Origin: Flagellimonas oceani
GTDB taxonomy: Bacteria > Bacteroidota > Bacteroidia > Flavobacteriales > Flavobacteriaceae
Direction of reading: 5' to 3'
Length of the DNA stretch: 64,000 bases
Assembly (NCBI RefSeq): GCF_011068285.1
Contig: NZ_CP049616.1
Coordinates: 972,501-1,036,500, forward strand
The notes below the pieces were generated by a model. That model did no database searches. It saw only the letters and a program-made list of their open reading frames with translations, and was not told the DNA's origin. Of the stretch, positions 36,655 through 45,513 are shown piece by piece; position 1 is the first letter of the stretch; each line of letters starts with the position of its first letter. The position numbers and the translations under genes were made by a program.

Positions 36655-37341
36655 ATGCAAGATTTGGAAGAACAGCGAACCATTAGCATAGTTTTGGCAG
36701 ATGACCACTCTTTGGTCCGGGACGGTATTCGTGCTTTGTTGGAGGAAGAGCCGGATTTGGATGTGATAGGGGAAGTGTCCAATGGTTTGGATGCCCTTAA
36801 AATGGTGGTCGAAAAATCCCCCGATATTTTGATCATTGACATCCGAATGCCCGAGTTGGACGGTATAGAAACCGTAGAGCAACTCAATGCCAAAGGACAA
36901 TCCGGTACAAAGTGCATCATTCTTTCCATGCACGATTCGGAGGAATACATTCTTAAATCGGTCAAGGCCGGGGCCAATGGTTATCTTTTAAAGGATACGG
37001 GCAAGGCGGAGTTCGTAAAGGCCATACATATGGTTCAAGAAGGGGGCAAATATTTTAGCGGTGATATTTCCAATGTGTTGGTAAACAATTTGTTCAGTTC
37101 CGATAGCAAGGCAAACGAACCATCATCAAAAGCCAATAAAAACAACCCTTTTGATCTTACCAATAAAGAGCTTAAAGTGCTGGAACTGGTTTTGGCAGGT
37201 TATACCAACAAAGAGATTTCGGAAAAACTTCAGAACAGTAAACGTACCATAGAAACGCATCGCTTCAACCTGATGAAAAAGATGGAAGTGAAAAATTTAA
37301 TCGATCTTTCCAAAAAAGCCAACAAGCACAATTTGGTGTAA
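36655..37341 (+). CDS. NarL/LuxR-type response regulator
   Basis: 228 residues: a receiver domain (about 9-130) with phospho-acceptor D62 in DILIIDIRMPELDG, and a LuxR-type HTH (about 163-225; LTNKELKVLELVLAGYTNKE, then KRTIETHRFNLMKKM). No kinase gene lies beside it; the HisKA_3 kinase at 27320-29179 at the end of the nir operon is the natural partner. It sits between the porin and nitrate reductase genes, and recurring TACGTA boxes are its candidate targets. Confidence 0.93.
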   Translation: MQDLEEQRTISIVLADDHSLVRDGIRALLEEEPDLDVIGEVSNGLDALKMVVEKSPDILIIDIRMPELDGIETVEQLNAKGQSGTKCIILSMHDSEEYILKSVKAGANGYLLKDTGKAEFVKAIHMVQEGGKYFSGDISNVLVNNLFSSDSKANEPSSKANKNNPFDLTNKELKVLELVLAGYTNKEISEKLQNSKRTIETHRFNLMKKMEVKNLIDLSKKANKHNLV

Positions 37342-37417
37342 ATTTCATTTCTTCAACCTTTTGGTACTTTTTTTATCATTCTCTCGATTTAGAGCATCGT
37401 TTTTATTGAATTGACAC

Positions 37418-37439
37418 TACGTATTTATACGTATTTTTT
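37418..37439 (+). promoter_or_regulatory. nasA upstream region with tandem TACGTA boxes
   Basis: Two boxes, 37418-37423 and 37428-37433, are 10 nt apart (CTACGTATTTATACGTAT). The first begins 14 nt before TATTTTTT, a partial -7 element (last G missing). Read on the other strand, AATACGTATAAATAC-G-TAG matches the narK region AATACGTATAAATAC-T-TAG with one difference. The reductase start codon is 41 nt downstream of the second box. Confidence 0.6.
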
Positions 37440-37473
37440 TAACTTTCAACATCAAAAATATGCTGTTAGTAGA

Positions 37474-40400
37474 ATGCTGGAAAAAAATACACATAAAACT
37501 ATTTGTTCGTATTGTGGTGTGGGCTGTGGCATTACGGTTTCCAAAGATGCAAAGGGCATATTGTCCGTAACCGGTGACGAGGAGTACCCCGTGAACAAAG
37601 GAATGCTCTGTTCCAAAGGAAAAACCTTGAATTATGTGGCCCAAGATACCAAGGATAGGATACTGTACCCGGAAATGCGATGGAGTAGAAACCACCCCAT
37701 GCAGCGGGTCACCTGGGATATGGCCTTCAAAAGGGCAGCAGCAGTTTTTGGGAGCATCATGGAAAAACACGGTCCGGACAGTGTGGGACTTTATGTGTCG
37801 GGCCAGTGCCTTACCGAGGAATATTATTTGGCGAACAAGCTGACCAAGGGTTTTTTGGGGACCAATAATATAGATACCAACTCTCGGCTATGTATGAGCT
37901 CTGCCGTAGTGGGGTATAAGAAAACAGTGGGCAACGATGCCGTGCCCATCGCCTATGCCGATATAGAGTTGGCAGATTGCTTTTTGATCGCTGGAGCCAA
38001 CCCGGCATGGTGCCACCCCATATTGTTTCGCCGTATTGAAAAACATAAGGAGCAAAACCCCAAGGTTAAATTGATCGTAGTGGATCCGCGCAAGACGCAG
38101 ACCTGTGCTTTGGCGGATTTACACTTACAGATTTTGCCAGGAACCGATGTTATTTTGTTCAATGCCATGGCAAGATGGTTGATTGAAAAGAAGAAGATAG
38201 ATACATCGTTCATACAAAAACATACTTCCAATTTTGAAGCCTGCAAGCAGATGGCGTTCGAGCTTTCCATTCGCAAGGCTGCGGAAAAGTGTGGAATAAC
38301 GGCAGGGGAAATACAAAAGGCCGCCAAGATGATCGCGGATGCCAAAGGATTCATCAGCATGTGGACCATGGGGCTGAACCAAAGCGTTATTGGGGTGGAC
38401 AAAAATGTTTCATTATTGAACCTTTCCTTGTTAACTGGGCAGATTGGCAAGCCCGGTTCCGGGCCGTTTTCGTTAACGGGGCAGCCCAATGCCATGGGAG
38501 GTCGAGAAGTAGGGGGGATGGCCAGTTTATTGGCGGCCCATCGCGATCTGGGAAATCCAAGACACAGGGAAGAAGTACAGCAATTTTGGGGTGGAAAGGA
38601 AATCAAGGGTGAGCCAGGGCTTACGGCAACGGAAATGTTCGATGCCTTGGAGTCCGGGAAAATGAAAGCAATATGGATTATTTGCACCAACCCCGTTGTG
38701 AGTTTGCCCAATGCCAAAAAGATTGAAAAAGCGCTCGAAAAGGCCAATTTTGTGATTGTTCAGGATATTTCCCATAATTCCGAGACCACAAAATATGCGG
38801 ATTTGTTGTTGCCAGCGGCAGGTTGGTTGGAAAAAGAGGGCACCATGACCAATTCCGAACGTAGGATAAGTTATTTGCCCAAGGTGATCGATGCTCCTGG
38901 CGAGGCCCTGCCCGATGCAGAAATCTTGTGGAGGTTTGCCCAGGAAATGGGCTATGGAGGTTTTGACTATAACAGTGTTTCCGAAGTTTACGATGAATAT
39001 TGTTTGATGACCAAAGGGACCAATATTGATATCTCTGGACTGTCCCACGAACGGCTCAAAAAGGAGGGAAGTTTCCAATGGCCGGTACCTTCGCCCGAAC
39101 ACAAGGGTACCCCACGCCTGTTTCAGGATCAGAAATATTTTACCGCAAATGGAAAGGTACACTTTAATGCGCCCAGAAATCTGTACAACAAATCAGAGAT
39201 CACTTCTCAGGACTTTCCATTGGTGCTCAATACGGGAAGAATCAGGGATCAATGGCACACCCGTACCAAAACGGGAAAAGTAAAACGACTATTGACCCAC
39301 ATTCCATCTCCTTTTCTAGAAATGAACAAGGTGGATGCCTATGTTCGAAATCTTAAGGAAGGCGATATTGCCGTGATAAGGAGCAGACGTGGAACTGTAA
39401 GGGTCAAGGTCAAGATCAATTACGATATTCGCGAAAGGGTTGTTTTTCTCCCAATGCACTGGGGAAAGATCTTGAACAATGATTTTAGCAGGGCCAATAA
39501 TCTTACCAACGATATTGTGGACCCGATTTCCAAGGAGCCCGACTTTAAATATTGTGCCGTTCAGGTTGAAAAATATAGCAAACCCCCACAAAAAATAGTT
39601 GTTGTTGGTGCCGGGGCGGCTGCTTATCGGTTTATCCAGACCTATCGGGAAAAGAACAGAACCGATGAAATCCATGTATTTTCCAAAGAAGAACATCCAT
39701 TTTACAACCGTGTTCTGCTTCCAGAATATGTGAATGAAGAATTGTCGTGGGAGGCCCTTCAAAAATTGAAACAAGGTGAACTTGAAAAGCTTAAGGTGAG
39801 ATTATATCCCAACAATGGCATCAAACACATCGACCGTAACGGCAAAACGGTAACTGATGATTTTGCCAACGTACACACTTATGATCTATTGATATTGGCC
39901 ACAGGTAGCAAGGCCTTTGTGCCCAATGAAGTGCGCATGGATCTCCCCGGTAGGTTTACGATGAGGGAAAGGGGGGATGCGGACCGACTCAAAAACTATC
40001 TGTCCAAAACAAAGCTCTCCCCCAGCGAACAGCATGTGGTTATCGTGGGAGGAGGCCTTCTAGGACTTGAACTGGCAGCTGCGTTGAAAAAAATCAACAT
40101 CAACATCAGCATCATACAACGTGCGCCAAGATTAATGGAACGCCAATTGGACCCTGTTTCCAGCAAATTGTTGGCCGAAGATGTATCAGAAAGGGGAATA
40201 CAATTGTTTTTTGATAATGAGGTGAGTACTATTTTCGAAGATGAAGAGTCGCAATACACTTTGATGGCCAACCTGAAAACGGGCAGGACCTTACGTTGCA
40301 ATGCCATTGTTTATGCCATTGGAACCAGCCCCAATATATCGTTGGCCACAGAAGCCGGCCTTGACACACGAAGGGGCGTTATGGTGGATGCGTATCTTAA

Positions 40401-41007
40401 AACCAGCGATCCGTCCATATTTGCATTGGGCGAAATTGCAGAATTTGAGAACGCACTATATGGCATTACCTCGGCAGCCGAACAACAGGCCGATGTGGCC
40501 GCAAATTATATCCTTGGGGATTTGGGAAGCATGTATGGCGGTTCCGTGTTGATGAACATTTTAAAGTTTGAGAACCTTGATCTCTGTAGCATTGGAATGG
40601 TCAATGCTCCGAAGAACGATCCTTCCTACGAGGAAATTTTATTGATGGATGTGAGCAAGCGGTTCTATAAAAAGTGCATTGTAAAGGACGATACCTTGAA
40701 AGGGGCTATTCTGATGGGGGATAAAAATGAGTTTGCCGAGTTTAAGCGACTCATAGAGGAAGAAATAGAACTTTCGGAAAAAAGAGAAGAATTGTTGCGG
40801 GGAACTTCCACGATGGAACCGCTAAAAGGAAACTTGGTCTGTTCCTGCAGTCAAGTTGGGGATGGCAATATTAAAGATGCCATAGCGGGCGGATGCACGG
40901 ATTTTGCCCAATTATGCTCCCAAACGGGTGCAGGATTGGGGTGCGGAAGCTGTAAACCAGAGGTTCAGGCAATATTGAACACACAAAGAAAAACAATAAT
41001 GGTCTGA
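37474..41007 (+). CDS. nasA: Assimilatory nitrate reductase fused to a NirB-like FAD/[2Fe-2S] reductase
   Basis: About 1177 residues from the ATG at 37474; the longer frame begins with a TTG inside the promoter motif. Residues 1-700 are a molybdopterin oxidoreductase with a [4Fe-4S] site (C11, C14, C18, C46; CSYCGVGCG) and an Mo-bis-MGD domain ending near RDQWHTRTKTGKV and the dinucleotide-binding C-terminus. Residues about 707-1090 are a NirB-type FAD/NAD(P)H reductase (VVVGAGAAAYRFIQTY; VIVGGGLLGLELAA), and 1122-1172 a BFD-like [2Fe-2S] domain (CSCSQVGDG...GCGSCKP). One chain could pass electrons from NAD(P)H to nitrate. It lies 4 nt before the rubredoxin fusion gene. Confidence 0.93.
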   Translation: MLEKNTHKTICSYCGVGCGITVSKDAKGILSVTGDEEYPVNKGMLCSKGKTLNYVAQDTKDRILYPEMRWSRNHPMQRVTWDMAFKRAAAVFGSIMEKHGPDSVGLYVSGQCLTEEYYLANKLTKGFLGTNNIDTNSRLCMSSAVVGYKKTVGNDAVPIAYADIELADCFLIAGANPAWCHPILFRRIEKHKEQNPKVKLIVVDPRKTQTCALADLHLQILPGTDVILFNAMARWLIEKKKIDTSFIQKHTSNFEACKQMAFELSIRKAAEKCGITAGEIQKAAKMIADAKGFISMWTMGLNQSVIGVDKNVSLLNLSLLTGQIGKPGSGPFSLTGQPNAMGGREVGGMASLLAAHRDLGNPRHREEVQQFWGGKEIKGEPGLTATEMFDALESGKMKAIWIICTNPVVSLPNAKKIEKALEKANFVIVQDISHNSETTKYADLLLPAAGWLEKEGTMTNSERRISYLPKVIDAPGEALPDAEILWRFAQEMGYGGFDYNSVSEVYDEYCLMTKGTNIDISGLSHERLKKEGSFQWPVPSPEHKGTPRLFQDQKYFTANGKVHFNAPRNLYNKSEITSQDFPLVLNTGRIRDQWHTRTKTGKVKRLLTHIPSPFLEMNKVDAYVRNLKEGDIAVIRSRRGTVRVKVKINYDIRERVVFLPMHWGKILNNDFSRANNLTNDIVDPISKEPDFKYCAVQVEKYSKPPQKIVVVGAGAAAYRFIQTYREKNRTDEIHVFSKEEHPFYNRVLLPEYVNEELSWEALQKLKQGELEKLKVRLYPNNGIKHIDRNGKTVTDDFANVHTYDLLILATGSKAFVPNEVRMDLPGRFTMRERGDADRLKNYLSKTKLSPSEQHVVIVGGGLLGLELAAALKKININISIIQRAPRLMERQLDPVSSKLLAEDVSERGIQLFFDNEVSTIFEDEESQYTLMANLKTGRTLRCNAIVYAIGTSPNISLATEAGLDTRRGVMVDAYLKTSDPSIFALGEIAEFENALYGITSAAEQQADVAANYILGDLGSMYGGSVLMNILKFENLDLCSIGMVNAPKNDPSYEEILLMDVSKRFYKKCIVKDDTLKGAILMGDKNEFAEFKRLIEEEIELSEKREELLRGTSTMEPLKGNLVCSCSQVGDGNIKDAIAGGCTDFAQLCSQTGAGLGCGSCKPEVQAILNTQRKTIMV

Positions 41008-41011
41008 TGCC

Positions 41012-42451
41012 ATGAACGACGATTTGCACAGAATTTTGATAAGCGGGGGCATTACCTCGCCAGGAGAGCTTAAGGACAGTATCGCCATGCTCGAAACGGC
41101 CGGGCTGTCGGAAGTTTACTTTGGCTCAAGGCAGGATATTTTATTCCCTTTGGTAAATACCAACAAAGACCGATTGGAAAAGAACTCCAAGTACAATACG
41201 GACATTGTTGCCGACCGATCCTATCAGAACATTGTATGCTCTTACGTTTCGGCAGACATTTTTGATGCGACCCATTGGCTCAAAGGATCTACCTACCTCT
41301 ATTTGTTGGAGCAATTTGATTATATGCCCAAGTTAAAGGTAAATATAACCGACCCAAAACAACGGTTGGTGCCCATTTTTAGCGGAAACCTCAATTTTGT
41401 GGCTTCTGAAGAGGAGGACTATTGGTACCTGAACATTCTATTGCCACACTGGAAGCAAGATGCCTACTACCCCGTATTGATCTACAGTTGGGACATTGTT
41501 TCGGTCTGTAAGGCCATAGAAGAGGTCTATTATACCATGGATAATGTTGAACAGCTTTTTGCCGTTTTGAACGAGCGATTGCAGGCGACCAACAATAGAG
41601 CAATCAAAAAAGAGCTACAAATACCATTGGTGACCTTTCCCTATTACGAAGGTATGAACCGAATGGGCCTAGATCAATATTGGTTGGGGTTGTATTGGCG
41701 AAATAACCGGTACGACCTTCAATTTCTAAAAGCACTGTGCGGTTTCTGCTTGGACAATAGTATTGGAAAAATATGCATTACCCCATGGAAATCCTTTATC
41801 ATTAAGGGCATTTCCAAAGAGTCGCGGCCGGCATTGGAACGATTTCTTGGACAGCGGGGCATTAATGTGCGACATTCACAGTTGGAGATGAACTGGCATT
41901 TGCCGGTTGATGATCAGGATACTTTGGAGCTTAAACGGTACTTGGTCAACAAATTCGACCAAAACGATATCAGTACGTATGGGCTCACCTTTGGGATTAG
42001 CAAGGATGTGGGGAAAAAATCCCATTTTTCGTCCATTGTGATAGAGCAGAACCCGACCACAAAAATCGGAGAGGATTATAATGTGAGCCCGACCTTTAAT
42101 GTGTGTCACTTTAAAGATTTTGATCCCAATACAAGAATATACATGGTCTACGCCCAGGATGTGGACAAAAGTGAACTTCCCGAACTATTGATGGAGTTGA
42201 GCAAGAAATATTTTCAGCAGCTCGGTCAGGAGAAGAGCGTTCCTGAAGAAAACAAAACAATAGAGGAGGATGTAAAACGCGAGGTCCATCAATGTAAAAA
42301 TTGTCTGACCGTTTACGACGATGCAATCGGAGACATCAAATCCGGTGTAACGCCCAAAACAAAGTTCGAGGATGTGCCTTGTGGTTATGTTTGTTCCGTA
42401 TGTGGTTCGGATAAAAGTTTTTTTGAAACTGTTGAGCTATTTTTAAAGTAG
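41012..42451 (+). CDS. Sulfite/nitrite-reductase-like protein with C-terminal rubredoxin domain
   Basis: 479 residues. The last 55 residues are a rubredoxin: C428xxC431 (HQCKNCLTVYDD) and C461xxC464 (YVCSVCGSDKSFF), one Fe(Cys)4 site. The first 420 residues look like the scaffold of siroheme reductases: two ferredoxin-like half-domains, one starting ITSPGELKDSIAMLETAGL, one LKALCGFCLDNSIGKICITP then GISKESRPALERFLGQRGI. However, the CX5C and CX3C ligands of the siroheme/[4Fe-4S] site are absent. The gene follows nasA after 4 nt. I infer an electron carrier or assembly partner for the nitrate reductase; no experimental function is known to me. Confidence 0.8.
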   Translation: MNDDLHRILISGGITSPGELKDSIAMLETAGLSEVYFGSRQDILFPLVNTNKDRLEKNSKYNTDIVADRSYQNIVCSYVSADIFDATHWLKGSTYLYLLEQFDYMPKLKVNITDPKQRLVPIFSGNLNFVASEEEDYWYLNILLPHWKQDAYYPVLIYSWDIVSVCKAIEEVYYTMDNVEQLFAVLNERLQATNNRAIKKELQIPLVTFPYYEGMNRMGLDQYWLGLYWRNNRYDLQFLKALCGFCLDNSIGKICITPWKSFIIKGISKESRPALERFLGQRGINVRHSQLEMNWHLPVDDQDTLELKRYLVNKFDQNDISTYGLTFGISKDVGKKSHFSSIVIEQNPTTKIGEDYNVSPTFNVCHFKDFDPNTRIYMVYAQDVDKSELPELLMELSKKYFQQLGQEKSVPEENKTIEEDVKREVHQCKNCLTVYDDAIGDIKSGVTPKTKFEDVPCGYVCSVCGSDKSFFETVELFLK

Positions 42452-42644
42452 TGGGCAAATGGCCAATATTTTCAATTTCGACCAGTTCTGCGTCTGGAAT
42501 CCAATTTTTTGTGATTTCTTGCAGTTTGCGTTACAATCCATTGCCATTGGACCTATGGACGCTCAGTTTAACATTTTATTATAAAGTGTTTTAGGGAGGA
42601 GGTTGGTTCCTTTTTTTAATTTCGGTCCGTAATATAAAAAGCTT

Positions 42645-43592
42645 ATGACAGTTTGGATTTTCTTCCTGTTGGGGATTCTTGTTTTTTTGGCATTGGATTT
42701 GGGCGTATTCAACAAAAACGCCCATGTTATAAGTGTTAGGGAAGCTTCGATTTGGACTACGATATGGGTTTCTTTGTCCCTTTTGTTCTCGGGAGTAGTT
42801 TACTGGCTTTACAGTACAGGAAAAATAGATAATGTCGATGGACTGGAGCCTATGGAGGCCACCATTAACTATATCACCGGATACCTGATAGAACTTTCGT
42901 TGAGCATAGACAACATCTTTGTCATAGCCGTAATTTTCACCTCGTTTCAAATACCCCAAAAATACCAGCACCGTGTGCTGTTCTGGGGAATTTTAGGGGC
43001 TATAGTGTTTAGGGCCCTAATGATATTTTTTGGGGTGGCCCTCATCAATAAATTTAGTTTTACCATTTACATTTTCGGGGCATTTTTGATTTTTACAGCC
43101 ATTAGAATGGTGACTTCCAAGGAAAAACCCTTCGAGCCAAAAAAATCATTTATCTATCGTAACCTGAGAAAAATAATGCCAATTACCTCCCATATGGACG
43201 GGCAAAAGTTTTTTGTAAAACTACGCCACATTACGGCGGCCACGCCCTTGTTCATGGCATTGATAATTATTGAGTTCACCGATGTTTTGTTTGCCTTGGA
43301 CAGTGTACCTGCCATATTGGCCATCACATCCGACCCTTTTTTGGTCTTCAGCTCCAACATATTTGCCATTTTGGGGCTTAGGTCCATGTATTTCTTCTTG
43401 GCACATATGATCAACAAGTTCCAATACCTAAAGTACAGTTTGGTGGCTATCCTAAGTTTTGTGGGGCTCAAAATGATCTTGTCACATCATATTGCCTTTC
43501 CCAAATGGATATCTTTGGGCTTTATTGCCTTGGCACTTGGTCTGGGCGTTCTGGCTTCCTTGCTCAAAAAGGACAAGATTGTTGAACATTGA
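42645..43592 (+). CDS. TerC/Alx-type integral membrane protein
   Basis: 315 residues with about nine membrane helices. The family motif is present twice: ELSLSIDNIFVIAVIF (about 85-100) and IEFTDVLFALDSVPAIL (about 208-224); the paired acidic residues in the membrane are thought to handle Mn2+. Length and pattern match the Alx/YgjT subgroup rather than short TerC. Alx exports manganese under alkaline stress in E. coli; the substrate here is inferred. It opens the stress-response island and is separated from the nitrate genes by about 190 nt without a recognised terminator. Confidence 0.9.
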   Translation: MTVWIFFLLGILVFLALDLGVFNKNAHVISVREASIWTTIWVSLSLLFSGVVYWLYSTGKIDNVDGLEPMEATINYITGYLIELSLSIDNIFVIAVIFTSFQIPQKYQHRVLFWGILGAIVFRALMIFFGVALINKFSFTIYIFGAFLIFTAIRMVTSKEKPFEPKKSFIYRNLRKIMPITSHMDGQKFFVKLRHITAATPLFMALIIIEFTDVLFALDSVPAILAITSDPFLVFSSNIFAILGLRSMYFFLAHMINKFQYLKYSLVAILSFVGLKMILSHHIAFPKWISLGFIALALGLGVLASLLKKDKIVEH

Positions 43593-43625
43593 TTCGAAAG
43601 ATTAGGGAGCACGGAACAAAAAAAA

Positions 43626-43648
43626 GTCCTCAAAAATATTTTGAGGAC
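43626..43648. terminator. Bidirectional terminator between TerC and CsbD genes
   Basis: A perfect 10-bp stem, GTCCTCAAAA (43626-43635) and TTTTGAGGAC (43639-43648), with loop ATA. An A run to the left gives a T run for the minus-strand CsbD gene. The convergent genes end at 43592 and 43675. Confidence 0.85.
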
Positions 43649-43674
43649 CTTACTTAAAGCAGATTTGATGTTTC

Positions 43675-43860
43675 CTATAACCTCTCGATCTCCTTTTTTA
43701 GTTCTTCTTTGGAATTTCCGGTCTTTTCTTGGAGTCTGCCCAACATTTGGTCAAACTTTCCTTCGGAATACGTTAAATCATTATCGGTAAGCTCACCATA
43801 TTTTTCTTTGAACTTTCCTTTGACTTGTTTCCATTTACCTTCTAACTGATCGCTGTTCAT
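43675..43860 (-). CDS. CsbD family stress protein
   Basis: 61 residues, highly charged. The whole protein fits the CsbD family: MNSDQLEGKWKQVKGKFKEK, a second half with GKFDQMLGRLQEKTGNSK and a C-terminal lysine/glutamate helix. CsbD-like proteins are general-stress proteins in many bacteria, but their molecular role is unknown. Upstream on the minus strand is a TGTTGACCC element (about 43917-43925), also seen near 46476. Confidence 0.93.
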   Translation of the reverse strand: MNSDQLEGKWKQVKGKFKEKYGELTDNDLTYSEGKFDQMLGRLQEKTGNSKEELKKEIERL

Positions 43861-44101
43861 ATTCGTAAAATTTTAGATTAATAATTCTTTATAGCCAAGC
43901 TATTGCTTTATATTTCAAAGTGTTGACCCGGAACGCAAAATTTTTGACCTTAATGCATCACTCCAGTATTCTCCTGACCTAAAATTTGTTTTTAATCCTT
44001 TAAGGGCAATAAAAAAGTCAAATGGAGCAAGCTCTGCCCCTCTAATTTTTAAATTTTGAAGTGTAGGTTGTATCTCCTACATCAAATAAAAAAAGAAGGC
44101 T

Positions 44102-44341
44102 ATGCCAAATCCAAGAATTAAGAACGAAGAACAATATGAAGCTTTGCGCGATAAGGGATACAGCAAGGAGAAATCGGCCCGAATCGCAAACACTCCCGAT
44201 TCCGGAAAAAAAGGGGGAGAGGCAAGCCCATATGAAGAGTGGACCAAGGATAAACTTTATGACAAGGCCAAGATGGTGGGTATAGAGGGCCGTTCCACTA
44301 TGACCAAGGATGAGCTTATCCATGCCCTAAGGAACCATTAA
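44102..44341 (+). CDS. DUF7218/Rho N-terminal-like small protein
   Basis: 79 residues. The N-terminal part (MPNPRIKNEEQYEALRDKGY followed by SKEKSARIANTPDSGKKGGE) matches a widespread small stress-associated domain (ChaB/DUF7218-like). The C-terminal part (DKLYDKAKMVGIEGRSTMTK then DELIHALRNH) is a SAP/Rho N-terminal-type helix-extended-helix used in nucleic-acid binding. A small inverted repeat, TGTAGG...CCTACA (44062-44081), lies 20 nt upstream. It is probably co-transcribed with the AI-2E-type gene 31 nt downstream. Confidence 0.82.
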   Translation: MPNPRIKNEEQYEALRDKGYSKEKSARIANTPDSGKKGGEASPYEEWTKDKLYDKAKMVGIEGRSTMTKDELIHALRNH

Positions 44342-44372
44342 AAGAGACAACATAACCAATTCGTTTAAGTGC

Positions 44373-45404
44373 ATGAACTATATAGCGCCCAAAATTATAC
44401 GACAAATTTTTATCCTCCTGCTGATTTTGACATTGGGAGGGTTGATCATGTTTGAAATGGCCCCTTATTTTTCCGGGGTTTTGGGTACTATAACCTTGTT
44501 CGTTCTTTTAAAAAGGCCAATGAAAAAGTTGGTGGACAAGGGGTGGAACGAGACATTGGCAGCAAGCCTGTTAATGGTGATATCCTTTTTTATTATTTTA
44601 TTGCCGATCTCTGGGGCTTTTCTCATGTTGGGAAACAAAATCAGCAAGGCGATAGAGAATTCGGAGAAGGTGACTTCCATTATAAAGTCGCAGATACAAT
44701 ATTTTGAAAACCTGATAGGGTACAAGCTCAGTTCCCAAATAGATGCCTCTGGGATTTCGAAATGGCTTACCAACAATCTCGAAGGTTTGGTCGGCGGTAC
44801 TTTTAATACGGTGATTGCCATATCCATAATGTATTTTCTGCTTTTTTATATGCTCACCAACCAGAAAAAACTTTATAAATCCCTTTTTGACTATATCCCC
44901 ATAAGCAACAAGAACCTTAAGGTAATAGGGAATGAGATCAACGATATTGTTAGGGCAAACACCTTGGGAATACCTCTGGTGGCCCTGGCCCAAGGGGCGG
45001 TTGCCTTGATCGGTTTTTTGATTTTTGGAATAGAGAACCCATTTTTTTGGGCGGTGATGGTCACCATCGGTTCCATGATCCCCTTTGTGGGCAACCTTTT
45101 GGGTACCGTGCCGGTATTTATCCTCACCCTGAGCAATGGGCAAACGTTTCAAGCTTGGGGCGTGTTGGTGTATGGTATTGTTGTGGTAGGCTTAACGGAC
45201 AATCTTATTAGGCTTTACGTGCTCAAAAAATTGGACAACGTACATCCATTGATAACTTTAATAGGCGTAATCGTGGGTATACCCTTGTTCGGTTTCATTG
45301 GATTGGTTTTTGGTCCTTTGCTCATCAACCTTTTCTTGGTAATCGTTCGAATATATAAAAGGGAATATGGCAACCCCCGGGAAAACCAGCAATTAAGTGC
45401 TTAA
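44373..45404 (+). CDS. AI-2E transporter family (PerM/YdiK) membrane protein
   Basis: 343 residues with seven or eight hydrophobic segments, a soluble region in the middle (about 85-150), and the family signature in the C-terminal half (VTIGSMIPFVGNLLGTVPVF; LTDNLIRLYVL). Despite the family name, members include ion antiporters and exporters rather than proven autoinducer-2 carriers. It follows the DUF7218-like gene closely. The substrate is unknown. Confidence 0.9.
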   Translation: MNYIAPKIIRQIFILLLILTLGGLIMFEMAPYFSGVLGTITLFVLLKRPMKKLVDKGWNETLAASLLMVISFFIILLPISGAFLMLGNKISKAIENSEKVTSIIKSQIQYFENLIGYKLSSQIDASGISKWLTNNLEGLVGGTFNTVIAISIMYFLLFYMLTNQKKLYKSLFDYIPISNKNLKVIGNEINDIVRANTLGIPLVALAQGAVALIGFLIFGIENPFFWAVMVTIGSMIPFVGNLLGTVPVFILTLSNGQTFQAWGVLVYGIVVVGLTDNLIRLYVLKKLDNVHPLITLIGVIVGIPLFGFIGLVFGPLLINLFLVIVRIYKREYGNPRENQQLSA

Positions 45405-45513
45405 AAATGTACTTACCAATAAATACAAACCTCATTAGTGTCAAAACAAAACCGTTTTGAACTAATTAAAAAGTTTTGGAATCAGTATAATTTATTAAAC
45501 AAAAAAAATTGCA

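Noticed and set aside
37411..37473. Extended start of the nitrate reductase
   Set aside because: It starts from TTG and runs through the tandem TACGTA boxes and putative -7 element; the ATG at 37474 puts the cysteine motif at the usual distance from the N-terminus.
44042..44323. 93-codon minus-strand frame with hydrophobic segments
   Set aside because: It is the antisense of the well-supported DUF7218-like gene; hydrophobicity arises from reading Lys/Glu-rich codons backwards.
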